This document shows positions 46,185 through 54,507 of a DNA stretch of 64,000 bases, in pieces. This stretch comes from Pseudoduganella rivuli (GTDB lineage Bacteria; Pseudomonadota; Gammaproteobacteria; Burkholderiales; Burkholderiaceae_D): positions 372,001 to 436,000 of the forward strand of contig NZ_WKJJ01000002.1 in NCBI RefSeq assembly GCF_009674485.1, read 5' to 3'. A model generated the notes under the pieces. It did not search any database. It had not been told where the DNA came from and saw only the letters and a program-made list of their open reading frames with translations. The translations under genes and the position numbers were made by a program. Within the stretch, counting starts at the first letter, position 1; every line of letters begins with the position of its first letter.

Positions 46185-47081
46185 TCAAGGTTGCAACAGG
46201 TAGCGCCTGGCGCTGCCGATCACCTGCTCCGACAACGCCTTGGTAAACGGCGTATCCAGTTCCCACGCATGCCATTCCAGCGGCACGTCCAGCGATTTGC
46301 CGGGCGCCAGGTCGACCAGGCGTCCGTTGTCGAGCGCGCTGACGATATGCATTTGCGGCAGCAAGCCGTACGCCAGGCCGCCGTAGATGCATTCATACAG
46401 GGCGGGCGACAGCGGCAGCGTGTGATGGGGGAAGGCGCCGTGCACGCCGACCGCATCCGCCAGGAAGCGCGCCATGGCGGCCCGCTCCCACACGACGGCG
46501 GGCGCCAGTTGCGCCGCTTCCGCACTGAATCCATCGCCAAACCAGTGGCCGGCAAACACCGGCGTGGCCACGCACACGTAGCGCATGGCGCCCAGCGGCG
46601 TGCTGACAGGGCCGGCAATCGCGGCGTTGCCATGCTCGCTGCGCGCCGCCACGGCGCCCGAGACGGCGCCTTCCTGCACCAGGTGCAGCGCCTGCGCGCG
46701 CTCGGCCAGCCGCACGTCAAGCTGGCAGCGGGGGGGCGATAACAGCGGACCCAGCGCCAGCGGGAACCACGTGGCCAGGCTGGCCGCATCCACGGCGATC
46801 GAGATTTCCGGCATGCTGACCCGGTTACCGAGGTCGATATCCAGCGCCGCTTCCATCAGCCGCACGTTGCGGTGGTGGGAAATCAGCCGCTGCCCTAGGC
46901 CGGTCGGCACGCAGGGCACGCCCCGGACGATCAGCAGGCGGCCGCTGGCGTCTTCCAGCGCCTTGATGCGTTGCGATACCGCCGACTGGCTGATGCCCAG
47001 CGCAGTGGCGGCTTTTTCAAAACTTCCATGGGTGGCGACCGCGTCCAGGACCGCCAATGCCTTGTAATCGATGTTTGCCAT
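46185..47081 (-). CDS. argP: LysR-family regulator ArgP (IciA-like)
   Basis: This 298-residue LysR protein has the N-terminal HTH (YKALAVLDAVATHGSFEKAA, LGISQSAVSQRIKALED) and a C-terminal effector domain. The LLIVRGVPCVPTGLGQRL segment and overall pattern match ArgP, which controls arginine/lysine export and was first described as IciA, binder of oriC 13-mers. The usual divergent partner (argO/lysE) is absent; an HD-GYP-like gene lies there instead. It converges on priA, with 10 bp between stops. Confidence 0.85.
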   Translation of the reverse strand: MANIDYKALAVLDAVATHGSFEKAATALGISQSAVSQRIKALEDASGRLLIVRGVPCVPTGLGQRLISHHRNVRLMEAALDIDLGNRVSMPEISIAVDAASLATWFPLALGPLLSPPRCQLDVRLAERAQALHLVQEGAVSGAVAARSEHGNAAIAGPVSTPLGAMRYVCVATPVFAGHWFGDGFSAEAAQLAPAVVWERAAMARFLADAVGVHGAFPHHTLPLSPALYECIYGGLAYGLLPQMHIVSALDNGRLVDLAPGKSLDVPLEWHAWELDTPFTKALSEQVIGSARRYLLQP

Positions 47082-47352
47082 AAGGAACGCTAATAATTAT
47101 TTTCATGGATAAGTAATACTAATACTAATTCCAATCTCGCGCTGGGAAATTTGCGCTGTTGATAGCATGAAAGTTGCCACTCAGCTTGCATTCCAACCGG
47201 TATCACCTATGCTGTAGATAGTTGATGTACGGAAATAAATTGGACATTAAAGCAATACCGGGATTTCGGGGCTTCAGGGCACTGAAAAAGCTATTGTTTC
47301 CGTGTGGCAATAAGTAAAATGCGCGCTACCCATGTAAAACCGGAGACTGGAA
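47082..47352. other. Divergent intergenic region argP / HD-GYP gene
   Basis: This 271-bp AT-richer region has the direct repeat TAATACTAATACTAATT (47114-47130) close to the argP start, a possible site for autoregulation. No convincing promoter pair, RNA gene or small ORF was identified. Confidence 0.4.
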
Positions 47353-48474
47353 GTGAAAATCCGCAAGATCAGCCCGAGCGACTTGTCTGTTGGTCAGCTG
47401 TTGCCGTGGGATGTGTACGGGTCGGGTGGTGGCTTGTTGGCGCGCAAAGGGCACTTGATTGCTTCGATCACGCAACTGGAAATGCTGGTGGAGCGGGGCA
47501 TTTATGAAGATGTCACGGAAGCGCTGGCGACGGAACGGGACCAGCGATCCGTGCTGCGCCTGCTGAACGGGGCGCAGCTGGAACTGGAAGCCATCCTGCA
47601 GCGCATCGCCACCGGCAATCCGGGCAATGCGAAGCGCAAGCTGGAAGAAATCGCCGGGCTGGTGACGGAAGCGGTGGCGCTGAACGCGGATATCGCCATC
47701 GCCGCCATCCTGCACAACCAGCAGGGCACGCCGTACGGCATACGGCACAGCGTCGATACGGCCGTGGTGGCGCAACTGGTGGCGCAGGCGCTGAACAAAC
47801 CGGACGACGATATCCTCACCATGACCCTGGCGGCGCTGACAATGAACGTCGGCATGCTGGGCGAGCACGACGTCATGCAAAAGCAGGCCGTGCCGCTGAC
47901 CGGGCACCAGAAGCAGCTGATCCAACACCATCCGCAAGCGGGCATGGTGTTGTTGCGCCAGGCCGGCATCAACCATGAAGGGTGGCTGTCGTGCGTGCTG
48001 TACCACCATGAAAATGAAGATGGCACCGGTTATCCGGGGGCGCGGCGCGGGGCGCATTTGCCGGAATCGGCCAAGCTGATCGCGCTGGCCGACCGCTATT
48101 GCGCCCGGATTTCACAGCGCAAATACCGCAAGACGATGGCGCCGAATGCCGCCTTGCGCGATATCTTGCTGGAAGGGAAAACCACGCTGGACAGCCTTCC
48201 GGCAGCCGTGCTGATCCGCGAACTGGGGATCTATCCGATCGGCACGCTGGTGAAATTGCAAAACGGGGAAATCGGCGTGGTGACGCGCAAGGGCTTGAAT
48301 GCCACTGCGCCATGGGTAACGTCGGTGGTCGGGCCCCGTGGCGCCCCGCTCGATCCTTTCCTGCAGCGCGACACCCGCAACGAGGGTCACGCGATCCGCG
48401 AAGTGTTGCCGGCGCCGCAGCCGGATGTGGAATTCCGGCTCAGCCAGGTGTGGGGGCGGGGGGCCCTTCCTTAG
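47353..48474 (+). CDS. HD-GYP-like protein with degenerate HD motif
   Basis: This 373-residue protein has an N-terminal DUF3391-like part (about 1-100) and an HD-GYP-like helical domain (about 110-300). YHHENEDGTGYPG and HHPQAGMVLLRQAG are preserved. The metal-binding HD dyad, normally in a LLHDIGK-like context, reads M164-N165 in AALTMNVGMLGE. The later D-x-Y-D region reads ALADRYCAR. HD-GYP enzymes hydrolyse cyclic-di-GMP; loss of the HD dyad suggests a non-catalytic c-di-GMP sensor or scaffold. The start is GTG 47353. Its stop overlaps the converging SRPBCC gene by 4 bp. Confidence 0.82.
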   Translation: MKIRKISPSDLSVGQLLPWDVYGSGGGLLARKGHLIASITQLEMLVERGIYEDVTEALATERDQRSVLRLLNGAQLELEAILQRIATGNPGNAKRKLEEIAGLVTEAVALNADIAIAAILHNQQGTPYGIRHSVDTAVVAQLVAQALNKPDDDILTMTLAALTMNVGMLGEHDVMQKQAVPLTGHQKQLIQHHPQAGMVLLRQAGINHEGWLSCVLYHHENEDGTGYPGARRGAHLPESAKLIALADRYCARISQRKYRKTMAPNAALRDILLEGKTTLDSLPAAVLIRELGIYPIGTLVKLQNGEIGVVTRKGLNATAPWVTSVVGPRGAPLDPFLQRDTRNEGHAIREVLPAPQPDVEFRLSQVWGRGALP

Positions 48475-48953
48475 TTCATCAGCGAATCCAGCCGCCCTTG
48501 CTCCGCCAGTTCGCGCAGCACCCGGATCGTATCGATATCGTTTTCCTGGTAAGCCGACTTGCGGAACTCGTCATACATCTTGTTGACTTCATCGGTGGCC
48601 GCGTCGTGGTCGTCTTCGTACAGGAAGCGGACAAATAAGCGGCCCGGCTGCGGGATTTCAATCGTCATGGTCAGGCTGGAAGTGCCGATCTCGTCTTGCG
48701 CATCGACCAGGTAGCGCACGCGGTGCATGGGTTCCAGCACCACGCGGTCGGCCACGACCAGTTCGCCAAAGCGCAGTTTGCGGTGGAAACCAGTGTCGTC
48801 GCGGTCCAGGATGTCACACTCGTCCAGCTGCGGCATGAACAGTTTCGGCGCTTCGGCGCGCAGCACCAGGCCGCGCCACAGTTGTTCATGGCTGATTTCA
48901 TCCAGCAGCGGGTTCAGCAGGTCGTTGACTTCAATCAGGTGTTCGAATTTCAT
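48471..48953 (-). CDS. SRPBCC / DUF1857 family protein
   Basis: This 160-residue protein matches the AtaL-like DUF1857 group of the START/SRPBCC fold: MKFEHLIEVNDLLNPLLDEI, EQLWRGLVLRAEAPKLFMP, VRFLYEDDHDA. These have a hydrophobic ligand cavity; the ligand and reaction are unknown. No signal peptide. It is divergent from rep (113 bp between starts). Confidence 0.82.
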   Translation of the reverse strand: MKFEHLIEVNDLLNPLLDEISHEQLWRGLVLRAEAPKLFMPQLDECDILDRDDTGFHRKLRFGELVVADRVVLEPMHRVRYLVDAQDEIGTSSLTMTIEIPQPGRLFVRFLYEDDHDAATDEVNKMYDEFRKSAYQENDIDTIRVLRELAEQGRLDSLMN

Positions 48954-49066
48954 GATGCTTCTTTTCTTATGGGGGCGGTAACGACACTATATTCCCCCGC
49001 CGTACCGGATTTCAATGCTTGCGCTGCTACAATGGCCGGCTAACCTTTCTCCGCCGCACGTCAACA

Positions 49067-51139
49067 ATGTCGAATGCACCACAGTTTGGCCTGAATGCCC
49101 CGCAAAGCGAAGCCGTGCTTTACCTCGACGGCCCCTGCCTTGTGCTGGCCGGCGCCGGTTCCGGCAAAACGCGCGTTATTACGCAAAAAATCACGCACCT
49201 GATCGAAGACCGGGGCTACGATCCCCGCACCATTGCCGCGCTGACCTTCACCAACAAGGCGGCGCTGGAAATGCAGGAACGGGTCGGCACGATGCTGAAA
49301 CAGCCGCGCCAGGCCAAGCAATTGACGATTTCCACGTTCCACTCGCTGGGTGTGAAAATCCTGCGCCAGGAAGCCAACAACCTGGGCTTGAAAGACCGTT
49401 TCTCCATCATGGACAGCGACGATTGCTATTCGCTGGTGCAGGAACTGGCCATCACCACCGACAAGCACATCATCCGCAATATCCAGAACGAGATTTCGCT
49501 GTGGAAAAACGGCCTGGTGGAACCCGACGTGGCGCTGCGCAATGCGAAAGATGAAGACGAGGCCCAGGCCGCGCGCATCTATGCCAGCTACCGCGCCACC
49601 CTGCAGGCGTACCAGGCGGTGGACTTCGACGATTTGATCCGCTTGCCGGTGGAACTGTTCCGCGATAACGAAAGCGTGCGCGACCGCTGGCAGCGCCGCC
49701 TGCGCTACCTGCTGGTGGACGAATACCAGGACACCAATACCTGCCAGTACGAGCTGGTGAAATTGCTGGTGACGGGCCTGGGCAAATACCCGATGTTTAC
49801 GGCGGTGGGCGACGACGACCAGGCGATTTATGCGTGGCGCGGCGCCACCATTGAAAACCTGAGCAATTTGCAGGTGGATTTCCCCAACCTGAAATTGATC
49901 AAGCTGGAGCAAAATTACCGCTCCACCACGCGTATCCTGCAAGCGGCCAACGCGGTGATTTCCAACAATCCGAAATTGTTTGAAAAAGCCCTGTGGTCGG
50001 AGCATGGCCTCGGCGAACCCATCACGGTGCACGCGATGGCCAATGACGAGCAGGAAGCGGATCAAGTCGCCGTGATGATTTCCGCCGACCACTTTGAGCG
50101 CAAGAACAAGTGGACGGATTACGCGATCCTGTACCGGGGCAACCACCAGGCCCGCATCATCGAGCAGGCGCTGCGCAACCACCGCATTCCGTACACGATT
50201 TCCGGCGGCCAGAGTTTCTTCGACAAGGCGGAAATCAAGGACATCATCGCCTACCTGCGCCTGCTGGCCAACCAGGATGACGATCCCGCTTTCATCCGCG
50301 CCGTGACCACGCCGCGCCGCGGCATCGGCCAGACGACGCTGGAAGTGCTGGGCGCGTTCTCCGGCCAATGGCAATGTTCGCTGTTCGAAGCCGTGTTCAA
50401 GGGCGGCATCGAAGCCAAGCTGAGCGACCGCCAATTGCTGCCGCTGCGGGAATTCTGCAACTTCATCAACAACCTGGAAGCGCGCGCCAGCCGCCCGGGC
50501 CCCGGCGGCAGCGGCGACAATGCCGCGCAAGTGCTGGATGACTTGATGGAAGCGATCCATTACGAATCGTATTTGTACGACACGCTGGAAGAGCGCGCCG
50601 CGCAAAGCAAGTGGCAAAACGTGATGGAATTCGTCAACTGGCTGAAAGACCGGGGCCGGGGTGGCAAGGACCGCGAAGGCGAAGAAAAGAATGTGCTGGA
50701 ACTGACGCAAATGGTGGCGCTGATGTCGATGCTGGAAGGCAAAGACGAAGAGCAGGATGCGATCCGCATGTCGACCTTGCACGCATCGAAAGGGCTGGAA
50801 TATCCGCACGTGTTCCTGGTCGGCTGCGAAGAGGGCATCCTGCCGCACAAGGGCGACCCGGACACGCCGGTGGAAGTGCTGGCGCAGCGCATCGAAGAAG
50901 AACGCCGCCTAATGTATGTCGGCATTACCCGCGCCAAGCGCACCTTGCGCATTACGTGGTGCAAGAAGCGCAAACGCGCCGGCGAACAGGTCCATTGCGA
51001 CCCGTCGCGCTTTATTCCGGAAATGCAGCTCGACGTGGGCGATGCGCCACCCAAGGAAGATGAAATCCTGTCGCCACGGGAGCGGCTGGCCCGCATGAAA
51101 GCGTTGCTGGCCACGCCGAAACCACAGCTGGGCGGTTAA
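49067..51139 (+). CDS. rep: ATP-dependent DNA helicase Rep
   Basis: This 690-residue UvrD-family 3'-5' helicase assists replication forks. Motif I is LAGAGSGKTRVITQKI (about 27-42), II LLVDEYQDTN (about 217), III VGDDDQAIYAWRGA, IV LEQNYRSTTRIL and V/VI ASKGLEYPHVFLVGCEEG with EERRLMYVGITRAK. ATG 49067 begins MSNAPQFGLNAPQSEAV, the normal Rep start; ATG 49019 would add 16 unconserved residues. A candidate TACAAT -10 lies at 49028-49033. Its last 36 nt are echoed at 54406-54441, a footprint of the duplication that built the cyclase array. Confidence 0.95.
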   Translation: MSNAPQFGLNAPQSEAVLYLDGPCLVLAGAGSGKTRVITQKITHLIEDRGYDPRTIAALTFTNKAALEMQERVGTMLKQPRQAKQLTISTFHSLGVKILRQEANNLGLKDRFSIMDSDDCYSLVQELAITTDKHIIRNIQNEISLWKNGLVEPDVALRNAKDEDEAQAARIYASYRATLQAYQAVDFDDLIRLPVELFRDNESVRDRWQRRLRYLLVDEYQDTNTCQYELVKLLVTGLGKYPMFTAVGDDDQAIYAWRGATIENLSNLQVDFPNLKLIKLEQNYRSTTRILQAANAVISNNPKLFEKALWSEHGLGEPITVHAMANDEQEADQVAVMISADHFERKNKWTDYAILYRGNHQARIIEQALRNHRIPYTISGGQSFFDKAEIKDIIAYLRLLANQDDDPAFIRAVTTPRRGIGQTTLEVLGAFSGQWQCSLFEAVFKGGIEAKLSDRQLLPLREFCNFINNLEARASRPGPGGSGDNAAQVLDDLMEAIHYESYLYDTLEERAAQSKWQNVMEFVNWLKDRGRGGKDREGEEKNVLELTQMVALMSMLEGKDEEQDAIRMSTLHASKGLEYPHVFLVGCEEGILPHKGDPDTPVEVLAQRIEEERRLMYVGITRAKRTLRITWCKKRKRAGEQVHCDPSRFIPEMQLDVGDAPPKEDEILSPRERLARMKALLATPKPQLGG

Positions 51140-51194
51140 AAAAGAACCTACTTCCGTTAAGAAATATACAATACGGGTTTCCTGACAAAACTGT

Positions 51195-53012
51195 ATGTTT
51201 CCTATGGTAAGGTTTTTCCAACTGTTGCTAGCAATATGCATGTGGTGTGCGGTGGTTGTACCGCACGCCACCGCGCAGCAATTGGTGGCCCCTTTGCTGT
51301 TGGAAGACCCGTCGGGAACCATGACCTTTGCCCAAGTGCTGCAAGCCGAGCAGGCCGGGCGTTTCCGGCCCGGATCGGCCAATATCGGCATGAGCACGTC
51401 CGCTTACTGGATGCGGTTTACCGTGCATGCGCCGCCACGCGGGCCGGCCTATCCATCCGATCCCGCGCTGTGGTTCGACACCGGTAACCGCACGCTGCAG
51501 GAAGTCACGCTGTACCAGCCGGACGGCGAAGGCGGCTGGCGCTACACGGCCACCGGAGCCCGTTATCCGTTCGGGCAGCGTCCGCTGCCCACCGACCAGT
51601 TTGTTTTCCCCATCGCCTTGCAGGATGACAAGGAGACCGTGCTATTCCTGCGCGTGCGCAGCACCGCGTACATGGGGATCGTGGTCCAGCCGCGCGTGTG
51701 GCAGCCGCAGGCCTACCTGGACCAGATGGAATGGGACCGCACCGGCTGGCAAATTTACCTCGGCATGGCGGCCGCGCTGGCGGGCTTGTACCTGCTGCTG
51801 TGGCTGTACTTGCGGGAGCCCGACCATTTGCTGTACGTGCTGTCGCTGGCGTCGCTGGTCTGGGCCACGTGCAGCGCGGTCGGCGGCTATGGCGGGGCCT
51901 ATGCGCTGTTCTGGCCCGATGCGCCCCGCCTGGAGCAAAGCGCGTGGGTGGGCTCGCTCCTGGCGGCCGGCTTGTTCCCCGTGCTGTTCATGGCGCGGCT
52001 GACGGATTTATGGCAGCGCCTGCCGCGCCTGGGCCTGGCCTTGCGCTGGCTGGTGGCGCTCAACACCGTGGTGGCCACCGCCATCCTGCTGTTGTTCTGG
52101 CTGTGGCCGGAGTCATCGGTCATGTTGCAGCAGCAATTGTTTGTCGCGGGCTGGCTGATCTGGCAACCAATCTATCCCCTGTTGCTGGGCGGCGTGGCGT
52201 TCGTGGCGTGGCAGGGCGACCGCATGGCGCGCTTCATCCTGGTGGCTTACCTGCCGGCCATGCTGGCGTCGCTGTGGACGTCGGTGGAAAACTTGCGCGG
52301 CGTGCCGCCCACGCTGGCGCTGGTGATGTGGGCGGCCGCGTTTGAAATGCTGGTGATGGCGCTGGCGCTGGCGGACCGCTTCCACTATGAACGCCTGAAC
52401 ACCTTTGCCGCCCGCCAGTCGCTGCTGCAATCGCTGCGCCAGTCGGAGCAGGAACTGGAGCGCAAGGTATTGCAGCGCACCCTGGCAATGAATGCCGAAG
52501 ACAAGCGCACCAAGGAATTGTTGTATGACATCCTGCCAATGGAACTGGCCCGGCGGCCCACGGCCAGGAACCAGGCGCAGCCGGCCCGGCCGCCGTCGGC
52601 CACCGTGCTGTTCACGGAATTCGAAGGCTTCGATGCGCTCGCCGCCACCATGCCGGCCCACCGCCTGAACGCGGAATTGCACGAAATTTTTTCCGCCTTC
52701 GATGACATCGCCAAGGAATGTGGCATCAGGAAAATCAAGGTCATCGGCGACGCGTACCTGGCCGCGTCCGGCTTGCCGAAACCATGCGCGGACCATGCGC
52801 AGCGCTGCGTGCGGGCCGGCATGAAAATGATCGCTTACATCGAGCAGCGCAACCGCCGCCATCCGTTCAAATGGGCGCTGTGTGTCGGCATTCATTCCGG
52901 TCCGCTGGCAACGGGCATGGTGGGCAAGCGCCAGTATGCGTTCGATATCTGGGGCGATACCGTCACCATCGCATCGCATACGGAAAGTTCCAGCGAGGGG
53001 CACGGGCGATGA
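51195..53012 (+). CDS. Membrane receptor cyclase, copy 1 (degenerate cyclase domain)
   Basis: This 605-residue protein has a signal peptide (about 1-28) and an extracellular 7TMR-DISMED2-like domain (about 30-180; STSAYWMRFTV, LWFDTGNRTLQEV). About seven membrane helices (185-395), a coiled coil (405-450) and a class III cyclase domain complete it. The cyclase is damaged: the first metal ligand is E475 (FTEFEGF) instead of Asp. The transition-state Asn and Arg are T591 and H595 (DTVTIASHTESS). The last roughly 40 residues of the domain are missing. D519 and the adenine-specifying Lys/Asp remain. It is likely a pseudo-cyclase. It ends in ATGA overlap with copy 2, so the two are translationally coupled. 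Confidence 0.85.
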   Translation: MFPMVRFFQLLLAICMWCAVVVPHATAQQLVAPLLLEDPSGTMTFAQVLQAEQAGRFRPGSANIGMSTSAYWMRFTVHAPPRGPAYPSDPALWFDTGNRTLQEVTLYQPDGEGGWRYTATGARYPFGQRPLPTDQFVFPIALQDDKETVLFLRVRSTAYMGIVVQPRVWQPQAYLDQMEWDRTGWQIYLGMAAALAGLYLLLWLYLREPDHLLYVLSLASLVWATCSAVGGYGGAYALFWPDAPRLEQSAWVGSLLAAGLFPVLFMARLTDLWQRLPRLGLALRWLVALNTVVATAILLLFWLWPESSVMLQQQLFVAGWLIWQPIYPLLLGGVAFVAWQGDRMARFILVAYLPAMLASLWTSVENLRGVPPTLALVMWAAAFEMLVMALALADRFHYERLNTFAARQSLLQSLRQSEQELERKVLQRTLAMNAEDKRTKELLYDILPMELARRPTARNQAQPARPPSATVLFTEFEGFDALAATMPAHRLNAELHEIFSAFDDIAKECGIRKIKVIGDAYLAASGLPKPCADHAQRCVRAGMKMIAYIEQRNRRHPFKWALCVGIHSGPLATGMVGKRQYAFDIWGDTVTIASHTESSSEGHGR

Positions 53013-54400
53013 CGCTGTCGACCTTATTGCGTAGCGCGTTGGGAGCACTGGGCGCACTGTGGCTGGCATGGATGCTGTGCGCGCCGGCGAGCGCCGCGGC
53101 GCAGCCGCTGCCCGTCGCGCTGGAGATCGCGTTGCTGGAGGACCCGCAAGGCAACATGGGGCTGGAAGACGCCATCGCGGCGGCGCCCCGTTTCCGGCCC
53201 GGTTCGCCCAACCTGGGCGGCACCACGTCGGCGTACTGGATGCGCTTCACGGTCGGCAATCCCGGCGGCGCGCCCGTCACATGGTGGTTCGATACCGGCA
53301 ACCGCACGTTGCAGGAAGTGGATTTTTACCAGCCCGACAGTTATGGCAGTTGGCAACACATGGCGACTGGCTCGCGCTTCCCGTTCGCGCAGCGTCCGCT
53401 GCCCACCGATACCTATGTGTTCCCGCTGACGGTGGCGGCCGGCGGCAGTGTCGACGTCTACCTGCGGGTCCGCAGCACCGGCTATCTGGGCGTCACGCTG
53501 TTGCCGCGCCTGTGGACCAAGTCCGCCTATCAGCAGGCTGCGCAGGAAAACCGGCGCGCCTGGCTGACGTACCTGGGCATGACGGTGGCGCTCGGCGCGT
53601 TTTACCTGATGCTGTGGCTGTACCTGCGCGAGCGTAATTACCTGCTGTACGTGTTGACGATGGTATCCATCGTCTGGTCGATTTCCAGCACGGCGGGCGG
53701 CTTCGGGGCGGCATTCCAGCTGTTCTGGCCGAATTCGCCGGGCTTCGAGCAATGCGCGTGGATGCTGTCGCAAATTCCCGTGACGTGGCTGCCCGTCATG
53801 TTTGCGTCGCGCCTGGCGGACTTGCCGGCGCGCGCGCCGAAGATCAGCCGGCTGTTGTGGCGGCTGATCAAATCCGTCAGCGTGGCGATGCTGGCCATGG
53901 TTGTGTTGTCGGCGGTGCAGCGCCCGGAACTGGCGCCGCTGCTGCAAGGGCTCTATGTGCTGGGCTGGTTCCTGTGGCTGCCGATTTATCCGCTGGTGGG
54001 CTTTGCGATGGCGCGCGAAGCGTGGCGGGGCGATCGCATGGCGCGCTACTTCTGCCTGGCCTATACGCCATCGATCGTGGTGGCCGCCGTGATTTCCACG
54101 CAGGCGTTGCGTGGCTTGCCGCCGGCCATGGCGCACATGCTGTGGGCGTCCGCGATTGAATTGCTGGTGACGGCGCTGGCGCTGGCCGACTACCTGAATC
54201 TCGAGCACAAGGAAAAGGTCAGCACACAGGAAGCGCTGCTGGACAGTACACGCCGCACCGAAGAGGAACTGGAGCGCAAGGTGTCGCAGCGCACGCTGGA
54301 ATTGAATGCGGAGCGCAAGCGCACGCGGGAACAACTGTACCAGCTGCTGGCGGGCGAAGGGGCCGACGTCCACGTGGCAGCCAATGACAAGGAAGCGTGA
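53009..54400 (+). CDS. Membrane receptor paralogue, copy 2 (cyclase domain lost)
   Basis: This 463-residue protein has a signal peptide, a DISMED2-like sensor (TTSAYWMRFTVGNPGG, WWFDTGNRTLQEVDFYQPD), seven membrane helices and the start of the coiled coil (RTEEELERKVSQRTLELNAE). Then it stops: after EQLYQLLAGEG the sequence diverges into a 13-residue unrelated tail. Comparison with copy 4, its closest relative, shows the whole cyclase domain has been deleted. The ATG overlaps the copy 1 stop by 4 nt. It could act as a dominant partner in receptor dimers or be a decaying copy. Confidence 0.85.
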   Translation: MTLSTLLRSALGALGALWLAWMLCAPASAAAQPLPVALEIALLEDPQGNMGLEDAIAAAPRFRPGSPNLGGTTSAYWMRFTVGNPGGAPVTWWFDTGNRTLQEVDFYQPDSYGSWQHMATGSRFPFAQRPLPTDTYVFPLTVAAGGSVDVYLRVRSTGYLGVTLLPRLWTKSAYQQAAQENRRAWLTYLGMTVALGAFYLMLWLYLRERNYLLYVLTMVSIVWSISSTAGGFGAAFQLFWPNSPGFEQCAWMLSQIPVTWLPVMFASRLADLPARAPKISRLLWRLIKSVSVAMLAMVVLSAVQRPELAPLLQGLYVLGWFLWLPIYPLVGFAMAREAWRGDRMARYFCLAYTPSIVVAAVISTQALRGLPPAMAHMLWASAIELLVTALALADYLNLEHKEKVSTQEALLDSTRRTEEELERKVSQRTLELNAERKRTREQLYQLLAGEGADVHVAANDKEA

Positions 54401-54405
54401 CCGCC

Positions 54406-54441
54406 ATGCTGGCAACACGGAAGCCACAGCCCGGCGGCTAA
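54406..54441 (+). pseudogene. Vestigial 3' end of rep duplicated between copies 2 and 3
   Basis: These 36 nt read MLATRKPQPGG-stop in frame and align codon for codon with the last 12 codons of rep (LLATPKPQLGG-stop, 51104-51139). The following 50 bp also match the rep-to-copy-1 intergenic region (shared TACTTCCG and TTTCCTGACAA blocks). This marks the left end of a tandem duplication unit. Confidence 0.8.
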
Positions 54442-54507
54442 TGGTTTACTTCCGGTAGGAAATGTGTAAATGTAGATTTCCTGACAAGCAGCAAATAGGC
54501 GGACCCC
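54442..54507 (+). promoter_or_regulatory. Duplicated upstream region of cyclase copy 3
   Basis: It matches 51140-51194 upstream of copy 1. It holds a 7-bp inverted repeat, AGGAAAT (54457-54463) and ATTTCCT (54476-54482), a possible operator. The equivalent repeat before copy 1 is less perfect. No confident -35/-10 pair was found. Confidence 0.4.

Noticed and set aside
49061..50848. 595-residue open frame antisense to rep
   Set aside because: Rep helicase motifs are complete on the plus strand.
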